Notes: generated by a model from the letters alone, not told the origin. Positions 28,796 to 38,225 are shown, numbered from the stretch's first letter. The stretch: DNA of 64,000 nucleotides from Streptomyces sp. CB02959 (GCF_002803155.1 NZ_NNBP01000001.1:682001-746000), one strand, 5' to 3'. A program made the numbers and translations.

Positions 28796-29182
28796 GACTG
28801 TTCCCTCCGGCTCGCCCGCGCCGCGCCGAGTCGCAGTAACACGTCCGGCCGACTTTGCGGCTCATCACATCTATGGGCTCCCTACTGAAGGTGACCCTCC
28901 GCTTCCGGGCGCCCCGACACGTCGACGACCCGCCGAAGGCCACCCGCCCGGCCCAATCCAGGCCCCGCGGGCCGGCGGACCAGGGGGCGCACCGGCCGCG
29001 TCGCGCGCCCGCGAACCCGTTCCACTCGCACCCGAGTTCGACGCTCCGTGGGGTGAAGCGGGTCCGGAACGCACCGGTTCGAGTCGTACTCGTGCCTGCC
29101 CCCTTCCCAAGCCCTACTGTGACGCGCGACACTCTCGGGCGCATGAGATCGCCCACCACACGTCACGAAGTGAGGGCATGTG
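28796..29182. other. Divergent intergenic region upstream of sdh genes and the orphan binding protein
   Basis: About 390 bases between divergent genes. It should hold promoters for both sides. I see no open frame with a ribosome site, and no clear two-fold operator apart from the imperfect GTGACGCGCGACAC near 29120. Confidence 0.5.
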
Positions 29183-29491
29183 ATGTCCGTACAGGACGAC
29201 TTGACGGCGGTTGAACGCAGCCTGGACGCCCTGGTCCAGGCGGTCGGAAAACTGGAGACGCGGATCGGCGGCGGGCTGGACATCCGCCGGGTCCGCAGCG
29301 ACACGGACCACCTGCGGGAGAGCCTGGCGCTGCTCAAGCAGAGCCAGGCCGGCGCCCCGCCCGGCCGGCCCGCCGGGCCCGCCAAGAACGAGGACGAGAT
29401 GGTGCCGGTCCCCGACACCCCCTACAACGCCGCGCTCTGGACGGACGCCGAGGACGAGGGCCTGGGCGCCAAGGACCGGCACGCGCCGTAA
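29183..29491 (+). CDS. Small acidic protein heading the succinate dehydrogenase operon
   Basis: A 102-residue hydrophilic protein. The ATG at 29183 has GAGGG six bases upstream; a GTG one codon earlier is the alternative. The first about 55 residues form an amphipathic, probably coiled-coil helix (DDLTAVERSLDALVQAVGKLETRI). A Gly/Pro linker and an acidic tail follow. It lies 16 bases before the membrane-subunit gene, so it is in the operon. I do not recognise a named family. Its position suggests an accessory or assembly role for the complex, which is inference. Confidence 0.72.
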   Translation: MSVQDDLTAVERSLDALVQAVGKLETRIGGGLDIRRVRSDTDHLRESLALLKQSQAGAPPGRPAGPAKNEDEMVPVPDTPYNAALWTDAEDEGLGAKDRHAP

Positions 29492-29507
29492 GGACGGAGA
29501 CGTAACG

Positions 29508-30335
29508 TTGGCCACTGGCATCGAACCCGCTCCGCAATCGGGCGCAACCGGCGTGCACGATGCCTCGCGCGCCGCCATCCCCGCCCGCCACCTGCGCACC
29601 GACCGCTGGTGGCTGGCGCCGGCCGGCACCGCCGCCGGACTGCTCGCGTTCGTCGTCTACTCGACCTGGCGGGCGTTCGCGAACGCCGACTACTACCACG
29701 CCCCCTACGTCTCGCCGTTCTACTCGCCGTGCCTGGCGGAGAACTGCCACACCATGCGCGGCGGCCCCAACTGGGACCTCTTCGGCAGCTGGTGGGGCCT
29801 GTCCCCCGCGCTGCTCATCCTGATCTTCCCGCTGGGCTTCCGGCTGACCTGCTACTACTACCGGAAGGCGTACTACCGGGGCTTCTGGGCCTCCCCGCCG
29901 GCCTGCGCGGTCGCCGAGCCGCACAAGAAGTACACCGGCGAGACCCGCTTCCCGCTGATCCTCCAGAACGTCCACCGCTACTTCTTCTACTTCGCGGTGC
30001 TGGTCGCCGGCGTCCTCACCTACGACACCGTGCTGACCTTCCGCGACGACCACTACCGCTGGGGCCACATGGGCCTGGGCTCGCTGGTCTTCCTCGCCAA
30101 CATCGTGCTGATCTGGGCCTACACCCTCTCCTGCCACTCCTGCCGGCACATCGTCGGCGGCCGGCTGCGGCACTTCTCCAAGCACCCGGTGCGCTACCGG
30201 ATGTGGGGCTGGGTCAGCAGGCTCAACGCCCGCCACATGCTGCTCGCCTGGTCCTCGCTGATCAGCGTGGCGCTGGCGGACTTCTACGTCTTCCTGCTGG
30301 CCAGCGGCGCGTTCGAGGACCCGCGCTTCTTCTGA
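29508..30335 (+). CDS. Succinate dehydrogenase/fumarate reductase membrane subunit
   Basis: A 275-residue membrane protein. The TTG at 29508 is chosen: a GGAG lies eight bases upstream and no ATG or GTG is nearer the conserved part. Five hydrophobic segments with several histidines in or beside them (NVHRYFFYFAVL, YRWGHMGLG, LSCHSCRHIVGG, ARHMLLAW) are suited to haem and quinone binding. The fold and its place directly before flavoprotein and iron-sulfur genes match the single large membrane anchor of the Rv0247c-0249c-type (Sdh1) enzyme of mycobacteria. It would anchor the complex and exchange electrons with menaquinone. Confidence 0.87.
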   Translation: MATGIEPAPQSGATGVHDASRAAIPARHLRTDRWWLAPAGTAAGLLAFVVYSTWRAFANADYYHAPYVSPFYSPCLAENCHTMRGGPNWDLFGSWWGLSPALLILIFPLGFRLTCYYYRKAYYRGFWASPPACAVAEPHKKYTGETRFPLILQNVHRYFFYFAVLVAGVLTYDTVLTFRDDHYRWGHMGLGSLVFLANIVLIWAYTLSCHSCRHIVGGRLRHFSKHPVRYRMWGWVSRLNARHMLLAWSSLISVALADFYVFLLASGAFEDPRFF

Positions 30336-30414
30336 CGCACGGCGGCCGAGGAAATCCAAGGGACCCCGAAGAACCCGAGAGAACCGAAGAGACCCGAGGG
30401 AAGGTGTGCCGCTG

Positions 30415-32337
30415 ATGGCGCATGTGGACCGGCAGACCTGGGACGTGGTCGTGGTGGGCGCGGGCGGTGCCGGGCTGCGCGCCGCCATCGAGGCCCGCGA
30501 GGCGGGCATGCGGACGGCGGTGATCTGCAAGTCCCTGTTCGGCAAGGCCCATACGGTGATGGCCGAGGGCGGTATCGCGGCCAGCATGGGCAACGCCAAC
30601 GAGCACGACAACTGGCAGGTGCACTTCCGGGACACCATGCGCGGCGGGAAGTTCCTCAACCACTGGCGGATGGCCGAGCTGCACGCCCGCGAGGCCCCGG
30701 ACCGGGTCTGGGAGCTGGAGACCTGGGGCGCGCTCTTCGACCGCACCCCGGACGGCCGGATCTCCCAGCGGAACTTCGGCGGCCACGAGTACCCGCGGCT
30801 GGCGCACGTCGGCGACCGGACCGGCCTGGAGCTGATCCGCACCCTCCAGCAGAAGATCGTCTCGCTCCAGCAGGAGGACGAGCGGGTCTCCGGCTCGTAC
30901 GAGGAGGGGCTGAAGGTCTTCCAGGAGTGCACGGTCACCCGCGTGCTGAAGGCGGACGGCAAGGTCGCCGGCGTCTTCTGCTACGACCGGGAGTCGGGCC
31001 GCTTCTTCGTGCTGGAGGCGCCGGCCGTGGTGCTGGCCACCGGCGGCATCGGCAAGTCCTTCAAGGTGACCTCGAACTCCTGGGAGTACACCGGCGACGG
31101 GCACGCGCTGGCGCTGCTGGCCGGCGCGCCGCTGATCAACATGGAGTTCGTCCAGTTCCACCCGACCGGGATGGTCTGGCCGCCGTCGGTCAAGGGCATC
31201 CTCGTCACCGAGTCGGTGCGCGGCGACGGCGGGGTGCTCCGCAACAGCGAAGACAAGCGGTTCATGTTCGACTACATCCCGGACGTCTTCAAGGAGAAGT
31301 ACGCCGAGACCGAGGCCGAGGGCGACCGCTGGTACGAGGACCCCGACCGCAACCGCCGACCGCCCGAGCTGCTGCCCCGCGACGAGGTGGCGCGGGCCAT
31401 CAACGCCGAGGTCAAGGCGGGCCGCGGCTCCCCGCACGGCGGGGTCTTCCTGGACGTCTCGACGCGCATGCCGGCCGAGGTGATCACCCGCCGGCTGCCG
31501 TCCATGCACCACCAGTTCAAGGAGCTGGCGGACGTGGACATCACCGCCGAGCCGATGGAGGTCGGCCCGACCTGCCACTACGTGATGGGCGGGGTGGAGG
31601 TGGACCCGGACACCGCGGCGGCGACCGGGGTGCCGGGGCTGTTCGCGGCCGGCGAGGTGGCCGGCGGGATGCACGGCTCCAACCGGCTGGGCGGCAACTC
31701 CCTCTCGGACCTGCTGGTCTTCGGCCGCCGCGCCGGGCTGTACGCGGCCGAGTACGTCAGCGGGCTGCGGGCCCGGCCGGCCACCGAACCGCGCGGGATC
31801 GACGCCGCCGAGGCGGAGGCGCTGCGCCCGTTCAGCGCCGAGGACGGCCGCGGCCCGGCGGAGAACCCGTACACCCTGCACCAGGAGCTCCAGCAGTCGA
31901 TGAACGACCTGGTCGGCATCATCCGCCGGGAGGGCGAGATGGCCGAGGCGCTGGAGCGGCTGGCGAAGCTGCGGGCGCGGGCGCGGCGGGCCGGGGTGGA
32001 GGGCCACCGGCAGTACAACCCGGGCTGGCACCTCTCCCTCGACCTGCGGAACATGCTGCTGGTCAGCGAGTGCGTGGCGCGGGCGGCCCTGGAGCGCACC
32101 GAGAGCCGGGGCGGGCACACCCGGGACGACCATCCGGAGATGGACCGGCGCTGGCGCAACGTCAACCTGGTCTGCGAACTCGCCGACGACCAGACCGAGT
32201 CGGGCGCGGCGGACCCGGCGCTGGGCCAGATCCGGCTCTCCCGCCGCGAGACCCCGCCGATCCGTCGCGATCTCCTCGAACTCTTCGACAAGGACGAGCT
32301 GGTGAAGTATCTGACGGACGAGGAGCTGAGCCGGTGA
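30415..32337 (+). CDS. sdhA: Succinate dehydrogenase/fumarate reductase flavoprotein subunit
   Basis: A 640-residue flavoprotein that oxidises succinate to fumarate on the cytoplasmic face of the membrane. The FAD dinucleotide motif VVVGAGGAGLRAAIEA is near the N-terminus. The histidine in AHTVMAEGGIAA occupies the covalent-FAD position. Substrate-site signatures are QFHPTGM and HGSNRLGGNSLSD. I prefer the ATG at 30415, spaced 10 bases from GAGGGAAGG, over the GTG at 30406, which is too close to it. Its TGA overlaps the GTG start of the iron-sulfur gene. Confidence 0.93.
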   Translation: MAHVDRQTWDVVVVGAGGAGLRAAIEAREAGMRTAVICKSLFGKAHTVMAEGGIAASMGNANEHDNWQVHFRDTMRGGKFLNHWRMAELHAREAPDRVWELETWGALFDRTPDGRISQRNFGGHEYPRLAHVGDRTGLELIRTLQQKIVSLQQEDERVSGSYEEGLKVFQECTVTRVLKADGKVAGVFCYDRESGRFFVLEAPAVVLATGGIGKSFKVTSNSWEYTGDGHALALLAGAPLINMEFVQFHPTGMVWPPSVKGILVTESVRGDGGVLRNSEDKRFMFDYIPDVFKEKYAETEAEGDRWYEDPDRNRRPPELLPRDEVARAINAEVKAGRGSPHGGVFLDVSTRMPAEVITRRLPSMHHQFKELADVDITAEPMEVGPTCHYVMGGVEVDPDTAAATGVPGLFAAGEVAGGMHGSNRLGGNSLSDLLVFGRRAGLYAAEYVSGLRARPATEPRGIDAAEAEALRPFSAEDGRGPAENPYTLHQELQQSMNDLVGIIRREGEMAEALERLAKLRARARRAGVEGHRQYNPGWHLSLDLRNMLLVSECVARAALERTESRGGHTRDDHPEMDRRWRNVNLVCELADDQTESGAADPALGQIRLSRRETPPIRRDLLELFDKDELVKYLTDEELSR

Positions 32338-33131
32338 GCGAGCGTCAGGCGGAGCAGCGGTCCGGCGCCTACCAGGCGCACTTCCGGGTGTGGCGGGGCG
32401 ACGCGGACGGCGGCGCGCTGCGGGACTTCGAGGTGGAGGTGCACGAGGGCGAGGTGGTGCTGGACATCATCCACCGCCTCCAGGCGACCCAGGCGCCGGA
32501 CCTCGCGGTCCGCTGGAACTGCAAGGCCGGCAAGTGCGGTTCGTGCAGCGCGGAGATCAACGGGCGGCCGCGGCTGATGTGCATGACCCGGATGTCGGTC
32601 TTCGGGCGCGCCGAGACCATCACCGTCACCCCGATGCGGACCTTCCCGGTCCTGCGCGACCTGGTCACCGACGTCTCCTTCAACTACACCAAGGCGCGCG
32701 AGGTCCCGTCGTTCGTACCGCCCGCCGAACTGGGGCCGGGCGAGTACCGGATGCGGCAGGAGGACGTGAACCGGTCACAGGAGTTCCGCAAGTGCATCGA
32801 GTGCTTCCTGTGCCAGAACACCTGCCATGTCGTACGGGACCACGAGGAGAACAAAACGGCCTTCGCCGGCCCGCGGTTCCTGATGCGGATCGCCGAGCTG
32901 GACATGCACCCGCTGGACGCCGCACCGGCCCGCGGACTGGACCGCAAGGTCAGCGCGCAGGACGAGCACGGGCTCGGCTACTGCAACATCACCAAGTGCT
33001 GCACGGAGGTCTGCCCCGAGAACATCAAGATCACCGACAATGCGCTGATCCCGCTGAAGGAACGCGCCGCGGACCGCAAGTACGACCCTCTGGTGTGGCT
33101 CGGGAACAAGATCCGGCGACGGACGGAATGA
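32334..33131 (+). CDS. sdhB: Succinate dehydrogenase/fumarate reductase iron-sulfur subunit
   Basis: A 265-residue protein carrying electrons from the flavin to the membrane quinone site. The N-terminal plant-ferredoxin [2Fe-2S] ligands are in CKAGKCGSC and LMC. The C-terminal part has CIECFLCQNTC and CNITKCCTEVCPE for the [4Fe-4S] and [3Fe-4S] clusters. The GTG at 32334 overlaps the flavoprotein stop (GTGA), indicating coupled translation. Completes a four-gene operon. All cluster cysteines expected for the family are present. Confidence 0.93.
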   Translation: MSERQAEQRSGAYQAHFRVWRGDADGGALRDFEVEVHEGEVVLDIIHRLQATQAPDLAVRWNCKAGKCGSCSAEINGRPRLMCMTRMSVFGRAETITVTPMRTFPVLRDLVTDVSFNYTKAREVPSFVPPAELGPGEYRMRQEDVNRSQEFRKCIECFLCQNTCHVVRDHEENKTAFAGPRFLMRIAELDMHPLDAAPARGLDRKVSAQDEHGLGYCNITKCCTEVCPENIKITDNALIPLKERAADRKYDPLVWLGNKIRRRTE

Positions 33132-33236
33132 CCCGCCTCGCGCCCGAGTAGCCCTACTTGCAGTATTTCTGACGCAGCATCACATGGCTGGAAACCTCCT
33201 TACGGCGAATTCGAACAGCCGCGGTATAAGAACGGA

Positions 33237-34649
33237 ATGAATCTTCCGAAATTGAACCGGCGACGGGTGCTGGCCGGCCTGGGCACGGTCCCCCTGGCCG
33301 CCGCGGCCGGCTTCCCCGCACTCGCCCAGGACCGCCCAGACCGCCCGACGGAGGCACCCGGCCGCCGCCGGACCACCCTGCTGCGCGGCGCCGACCTGGT
33401 CCTCACCATGGACCCCCGCGTCGGCGACGGCCCGCTCGGCCAGTTGGAGAACGGCGTCGACGTGCTGCTCCGGGACGGCACCGTCGCCGCCGTCGGCCGC
33501 GCCCTGACCGCCCCGGCCGACGCCCGCGTGCTGGACGCCCGCGGCAAGATCGTGCTGCCGGGCTTCGTCGACCTGCACAACCACCTGTGGCAGTCCAGCA
33601 TCCGCGGCGGCTGCGCGAACGAGGACCTCTACGGCTGGCTGGGCGACTGCAACCGCGTCGCGCTCCCCAAGATCGGCCCCCAGGACATGTACCGCTTCGT
33701 CCACCTGGCCGCGCTCGACGCCCTCCAGGCGGGCGTGACCACCCTCGTCGACTGGGTGCACCCCATCCCGTACGACACCAGCGAGCGCTACATCAAGGCG
33801 CTGGACGACTCCGGTCTGCGCTTCGTCTACGCCTCGACGCAGAGTGCCGCCGACGCCCACCTCATCCCCAGGATCAAGAAGGACTTCCTGGACCCGCTGC
33901 CGCTGGCCTCCGTCCAGGTCTCCGCGCACGCCGGGATGGCGCAGATCAAGGACCTGCGCACGCTCTACGCGGTCGCCCGCGACCTGGGCGTGATGTTCAA
34001 CTCGCACGTCCTGGAGAACAAGGGCGACCGCAAGGACGACCCGATCCGCTCGCTGCGCGAGATCGACGCGTTCGGTCCGAACCTGCTGATGAACCACGCG
34101 ATCCACCTCACCGACGAGGAGATCGCGCTGGCCGGCGCGCACGACGTGCGGATCGCGCACTGCCCGCTGAGCAACATGCGGTTGGCTTCCGGCATCTGCC
34201 CGCTGCCGGCGTTCCACCAGCACGGCGTCAAGGCCGGGCTCGGCCACGACGGCGGGACCAACGACACCTCGGACATGTTCAACGTGATGAAGGCGGCGGT
34301 CGGCCTCCAGCGGGCCCGCCACGAGGACGCCGGGATCCACCCGACCATCCCGGCGGTGCTGCGGATGGCGACCCTGGGCGGCGCGGAGGCCATCGGGATG
34401 GCGGACCGGGTCGGTTCGCTGACCCCGGGCAAGCGCGCCGACGTCGTCGTCCTGGACCCCGGCACGCTCAACTTCGCCCCGCGCTTCGACTGGACCAGCC
34501 AGATCGTCCTCAACGGCCAGCCGCCGAACGTCAGCGAGGTCTTCGTCGACGGCCACCTGCGCAAGTCGCAGGGCCACCTGCTGCACGTCGACCCCGAACG
34601 CGTCGTCCGCGAGGCCGAACTGGCCGCCACGCACCTCCGCGACGCCTGA
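33237..34649 (+). CDS. Amidohydrolase-family deaminase/hydrolase with Tat-like signal
   Basis: A 470-residue metal-dependent hydrolase of the cytosine deaminase/chlorohydrolase branch (AtzA/TrzN/SsnA-like). Metal ligands are visible: H114 and H116 (DLHNHLWQ), a later histidine in NSHVLEN, NHAIHLTDEE, and Asp in GLGHDGGTNDTSD. The C-terminus has the family RADVVVLDPG strand. The first 30 residues (RRRVLAGLG, hydrophobic core, ALA) look like a twin-arginine signal peptide, unusual for this mostly cytoplasmic group. A purine, pyrimidine or triazine-like amine is the likely substrate class; the exact one is unknown. Convergent with the phosphatase gene downstream. Confidence 0.85.
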   Translation: MNLPKLNRRRVLAGLGTVPLAAAAGFPALAQDRPDRPTEAPGRRRTTLLRGADLVLTMDPRVGDGPLGQLENGVDVLLRDGTVAAVGRALTAPADARVLDARGKIVLPGFVDLHNHLWQSSIRGGCANEDLYGWLGDCNRVALPKIGPQDMYRFVHLAALDALQAGVTTLVDWVHPIPYDTSERYIKALDDSGLRFVYASTQSAADAHLIPRIKKDFLDPLPLASVQVSAHAGMAQIKDLRTLYAVARDLGVMFNSHVLENKGDRKDDPIRSLREIDAFGPNLLMNHAIHLTDEEIALAGAHDVRIAHCPLSNMRLASGICPLPAFHQHGVKAGLGHDGGTNDTSDMFNVMKAAVGLQRARHEDAGIHPTIPAVLRMATLGGAEAIGMADRVGSLTPGKRADVVVLDPGTLNFAPRFDWTSQIVLNGQPPNVSEVFVDGHLRKSQGHLLHVDPERVVREAELAATHLRDA

Positions 34650-34663
34650 CCCGTCCCACCGCG

Positions 34664-34683
34664 CCCGGGTCCGTCCACCCGGG
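34664..34683. terminator. Short hairpin between convergent amidohydrolase and phosphatase genes
   Basis: CCCGGGT, a six-base loop and ACCCGGG form a perfect 7-bp stem in the 43-base gap between the two stop codons. Confidence 0.55.
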
Positions 34684-34692
34684 TTCCCCGCC

Positions 34693-37362
34693 TCAGAACA
34701 GGCTCAGCAACGCCTCCGCCGGGTCCATCGGCGTCGCGTCGCCGTCCGGCAGGGCGAGCTCGAACCAGACGGTCTTGCCGCGCGGCGTACGCCGGCTGCC
34801 CCAGCTCTCGCTCAGCAGGCCGACGAGTTGCAGACCGCGGCCGCCCTCGTCGGTGTCCCGGGCCCGCCGCCGCCGCGGCTGGGCGAGATCGGCGTCCCAG
34901 ACCTCGCAGACCAGCGTCCGGTCCAGCAGCAGCCGCAGCCGGATCTCCCCGTGCCCGTGCCGCAGCGCGTTCGTCACCAGCTCGCTGACCAGCAGCTCCG
35001 TGGTGTCGACCAGGGCCTGCAGCCCCCAGTCGGTGAGCTGGTCGCGGGCCAGCTCCCGGGCACGGGCGACCGAACGCGGCTCGGGCGCCAGGCTCCAGTC
35101 GCCCACCGCGTCCTTGGGCAGCCCGTGCACCCGGGCCATCAGCAGCGCGATGTCGTCCTCGCCGTGCGAGGTGTCCAGGGCGGACAGGACGTGGTCGCAG
35201 ACGTCCTCCAGCGGCCGGCCGGCGTCCGAGAGCGCGCGGCGGAACGCCTGGAGCCCCTCGTCCAGCGGATGGTGCCGGGACTCCACCAGGCCGTCGGTGT
35301 ACAGCGCGAGCAGCGCGCCGTCCGGCACCTCGACCTCGATCTCCTCGAACGGCTCCCCGCCGACGCCCAGCGGCATCCCCGGCGGGACGTCCAGCAGCAG
35401 CGCCTCCTCGCCCTCCTCGACCAGCACCGGCGGCAGGTGCCCGGCGTTGGCGAAGGTGCACATCCGGGTGATCGGGTCGTAGACGGCGTAGACGCAGGTG
35501 GCGAGGTAGACCTCGGAGAGGTCCGCGGTCCGGGCCGAGCGGCCCTGGGCCGGGCCGCCCGCCGGGGCCCCCGAGCGGCTGCGCGCGGACCGCGCCATGG
35601 CCCCCCGGTCGCCGCTGTCGCCCAGCCCCCGCGCGATCTCGTCCAGCGCCCCCAGGACCTCGGCCGGCTCCAGGTCCAGCAGCGCCAACGTGCGGACCGC
35701 GGTGCGGAGTTCGCCCATCGCGACCGCGGCGCGCAGGCCCCGGCCCATGACGTCGCCGACGACCAACGCGGTGCGGTGGCCGGGGAGTTCGATGACGTCG
35801 AACCAGTCGCCGCCGACCTCGGTGGCGGTGGTGCCGGGAAGGTAGCGGCAGGCGATGTCGAGGCCGGCCGCCTCCGGGTCGCCGGGCGGCAGCAGGCTGC
35901 GCTGCAGTATCAGGGCGCGCTCGTGCTCCCGGCGGTAGAGGCGGGCGTTGTCGATGCAGACCGCGGCGCGGGCCGCGAGTTCGACCGCCAGCGCGGTGTC
36001 CCGCTCGCCGAACGGTTCGCTGCCCTTCGTACGGGAGAACTGCACCAGGCCGACGACGGTGTCCCGGGCGACCATCGGCACCGCGAGCGTGGAGTGCACC
36101 ACCGCGCCCAGCTCCGGCCCCTCCTCGCTCTCCCGGCCGGGGATGATCTGCGCCTGGGCGGTCCGCAGGGCGGCCGCGCACGGGGAGTTGAACGGGTAGC
36201 GGTGGACGGCGCCGACCGCGACCGGCGTCTCCTCGGGCGCCCCACCGGGGAGCGGGGCGTCGGAGACCGCGCTGGCGAAGGCGACCCGGCGCAGCTCCGC
36301 ACTGCCGTCGCTCATCCCGGGCTGCGCCTCGTCGCCGGCCAGCAGCCCCTGGTAGAGGTCGACCGACGCCAGGTCGCAGAACTGCGGTACGGCGACGTCG
36401 AGCAGGGTGCGGGCGGTGGTCTCCAGGTCGAGGGAGTTGCCTATCCGGGCGCCGGCTTCGTTGAGCAGCGCGAGGTTGCGGCGGGCGTTGGCGGCCTCGC
36501 GTTCGGCGCGGCGGCGGCCGGTGACGTCGGAGGCGAGCGCAGCGACGCCGATGGGGCGACCGCTGGCGCCGTGCAGCCGGTAGAGCGAGATCGACCAGCG
36601 GCGGCGGTCGTCCTCGCCGGGGACGTGGCCGACCAGTTGCATCTCGCTGACGGGTTCGCCGGTCTCCAGGACACGGCGCAGGGCGACGGTCATCCGCTCG
36701 GCCTCGGGGCGGGGCAGGAAGTCGTGCGGGGTGCCGCCCCGGTACTTGCTCGCCGGACCGCCGAAGACGGTGGCGAAGCGCTCGTTGACCCGCAGCAGCT
36801 TCAGGTCGGTGCCGAACAGGGTGAAGCCCATGGGGGATTGACCGAAAACGGCCTGCGCGGCCGCGAGATCGGTCTCGATGCCGCGGAGCGCCCGGACGTC
36901 GACGACTAGACAAACCGCGCCGCGTTCGCCGTCCTCGTTCTCGGCCGGCATGACGTAGATCTCGGCGAGCCCGTCCACCGCGCCGTCCGCCTCCCGGCGG
37001 TAGGGCACCAGACCGGTCCACTCCCGACCGTCGAGGATCTCGGAGACCTTGCGGCGCCCGGTCTCGCGGAACTCGCTGGGGACGAAGGCCTCGACGGGGT
37101 CCTTGCCGAGGGCGTGGCGGGCGGGGATGCCGAGCATCTGCGCGGCCCGCTCGCTCCACTGGTCGACGCGTCCGTCGGGGCCGAGCGAGAACGAGGCGAC
37201 CTTGATGTAGTCGTAGATCGATCCGGGCCGACTGCTCTGCCACACGGGCGCGCCCTGCGGCTCGCGGGCATGGCGATGTCCGCCTGGGTCCACCGGGCCG
37301 TACGTACCGTCCCGGCCACCGTTCTGCGCAGGTACCACCCCGCCAGATGACTTCTCGCTCAC
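34693..37362 (-). CDS. PAS-PAS-GAF-SpoIIE-HATPase multidomain phosphatase/kinase
   Basis: An 889-residue soluble signalling protein. From the N-terminus: a disordered 45-residue lead, PAS domain about 50-155, second PAS about 165-285, GAF about 300-475, PP2C-like SpoIIE phosphatase about 485-720, and an anti-sigma type HATPase about 760-875 (LLVSELVTNALRHG as N box, DEGGRGLQLV as G box). The phosphatase has the metal motifs GGDWFDVIEL and VGDVMGRGL plus GEDDIALLMAR at its end. A Ser/Arg/Gly-rich insert of about 40 residues interrupts the SpoIIE domain. It can both phosphorylate and dephosphorylate anti-sigma antagonists in principle. The stand-alone HATPase gene lies just upstream on the same strand. 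Confidence 0.92.
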   Translation of the reverse strand: MSEKSSGGVVPAQNGGRDGTYGPVDPGGHRHAREPQGAPVWQSSRPGSIYDYIKVASFSLGPDGRVDQWSERAAQMLGIPARHALGKDPVEAFVPSEFRETGRRKVSEILDGREWTGLVPYRREADGAVDGLAEIYVMPAENEDGERGAVCLVVDVRALRGIETDLAAAQAVFGQSPMGFTLFGTDLKLLRVNERFATVFGGPASKYRGGTPHDFLPRPEAERMTVALRRVLETGEPVSEMQLVGHVPGEDDRRRWSISLYRLHGASGRPIGVAALASDVTGRRRAEREAANARRNLALLNEAGARIGNSLDLETTARTLLDVAVPQFCDLASVDLYQGLLAGDEAQPGMSDGSAELRRVAFASAVSDAPLPGGAPEETPVAVGAVHRYPFNSPCAAALRTAQAQIIPGRESEEGPELGAVVHSTLAVPMVARDTVVGLVQFSRTKGSEPFGERDTALAVELAARAAVCIDNARLYRREHERALILQRSLLPPGDPEAAGLDIACRYLPGTTATEVGGDWFDVIELPGHRTALVVGDVMGRGLRAAVAMGELRTAVRTLALLDLEPAEVLGALDEIARGLGDSGDRGAMARSARSRSGAPAGGPAQGRSARTADLSEVYLATCVYAVYDPITRMCTFANAGHLPPVLVEEGEEALLLDVPPGMPLGVGGEPFEEIEVEVPDGALLALYTDGLVESRHHPLDEGLQAFRRALSDAGRPLEDVCDHVLSALDTSHGEDDIALLMARVHGLPKDAVGDWSLAPEPRSVARARELARDQLTDWGLQALVDTTELLVSELVTNALRHGHGEIRLRLLLDRTLVCEVWDADLAQPRRRRARDTDEGGRGLQLVGLLSESWGSRRTPRGKTVWFELALPDGDATPMDPAEALLSLF

Positions 37363-37525
37363 GAGCCCCGTCCCCTCCAGCTCATCGTGCCCGGACCGGA
37401 CCTGCCGAGTATTCCAGCACCTCGGCTATCCGGAACACGGTCTTCACGATCACAGCACAGTCTCGATCGCAGGCCATCTACAAAATGTCGATGAAATGGC
37501 AACGATCAGGACCCCCCCATGAGTC

Positions 37526-37978
37526 CTAACCAGCCACAGACAGCTCGAACCACACTGTTTTGCCACTCTTTCCCTGCCGGGTGCCCCAGCGCCGCGAGGT
37601 GTGCGCGACCAGTTGGAGCCCGCGTCCCCCCTCGTCATCGGGGGCGGCGGTACGGGTCCGCGGCGGATCGGGCAGCGGATCGGAGACCTCGACGAGCAGC
37701 GCCCCGGCGCCGAGCAGCACCATGCGCACGCCGATGGGGCCGCTGGCGTACCGCAGGGAGTTGGTGACCAGTTCGCTGACCAGCAGCACGGCGACGTCGG
37801 CGCCACCGTTCAGTCCCCAGTCGGCGAGCACCTGACGGACCATGGTGCGGGCGGTGCGCACCGCGCCGGGATCCGCCGGAAAGCTCCATTCGGCGCTCGG
37901 CGCACCGGACGTCCTGCCGCGCCTGCGGACTTCGGGGGGACCGGGTTCCGGGGCCTCTGCCGCTGCGCTGTCGCTCAC
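37526..37978 (-). CDS. Stand-alone HATPase (anti-sigma factor/serine kinase-like)
   Basis: A 150-residue ATP-binding protein of the RsbW/SpoIIAB-like HATPase_c_2 group common in Streptomyces. N box VLLVSELVTNSLRYA, G box DDEGGRGLQLVAH, and a final KTVWFELSV strand. I use the GTG at 37978, which has GGGAAG eight bases upstream; a TTG at 38068 would add 30 residues. These proteins usually bind a sigma factor or phosphorylate an STAS antagonist. The neighbouring SpoIIE protein could reverse that. No STAS gene is in the window. Confidence 0.85.
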   Translation of the reverse strand: MSDSAAAEAPEPGPPEVRRRGRTSGAPSAEWSFPADPGAVRTARTMVRQVLADWGLNGGADVAVLLVSELVTNSLRYASGPIGVRMVLLGAGALLVEVSDPLPDPPRTRTAAPDDEGGRGLQLVAHTSRRWGTRQGKSGKTVWFELSVAG

Positions 37979-38225
37979 GCCGATCACTTCCCAGGCCGAG
38001 GGGTCCCCCGTCGTACCCGACCCCCGTTGAATGGGGCCAATCAGGACATACCCGGTATCGAGCGGCAAGTACCGCCTTCAACCGTGCACTGTGGCACAAA
38101 TGGCGCATCTCGCAGCGAACCCGGGGCATGGTGGGCACACCCGGCGAGCGGGCGGACATCGGCGACCGGCCCGAGCCTTCGCGCGACCCGCGCGCCCACC
38201 AGGGGCGCACGCCCGCGTCCGGGCC

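Noticed and set aside
33154..33185. Minus-strand start-stop (ATG-TGA) and 9-codon frame with ideal ribosome site
   Set aside because: The ribosome-site match is explained equally well by the 16S-like sequence on the other strand, and the frame is too short to support.
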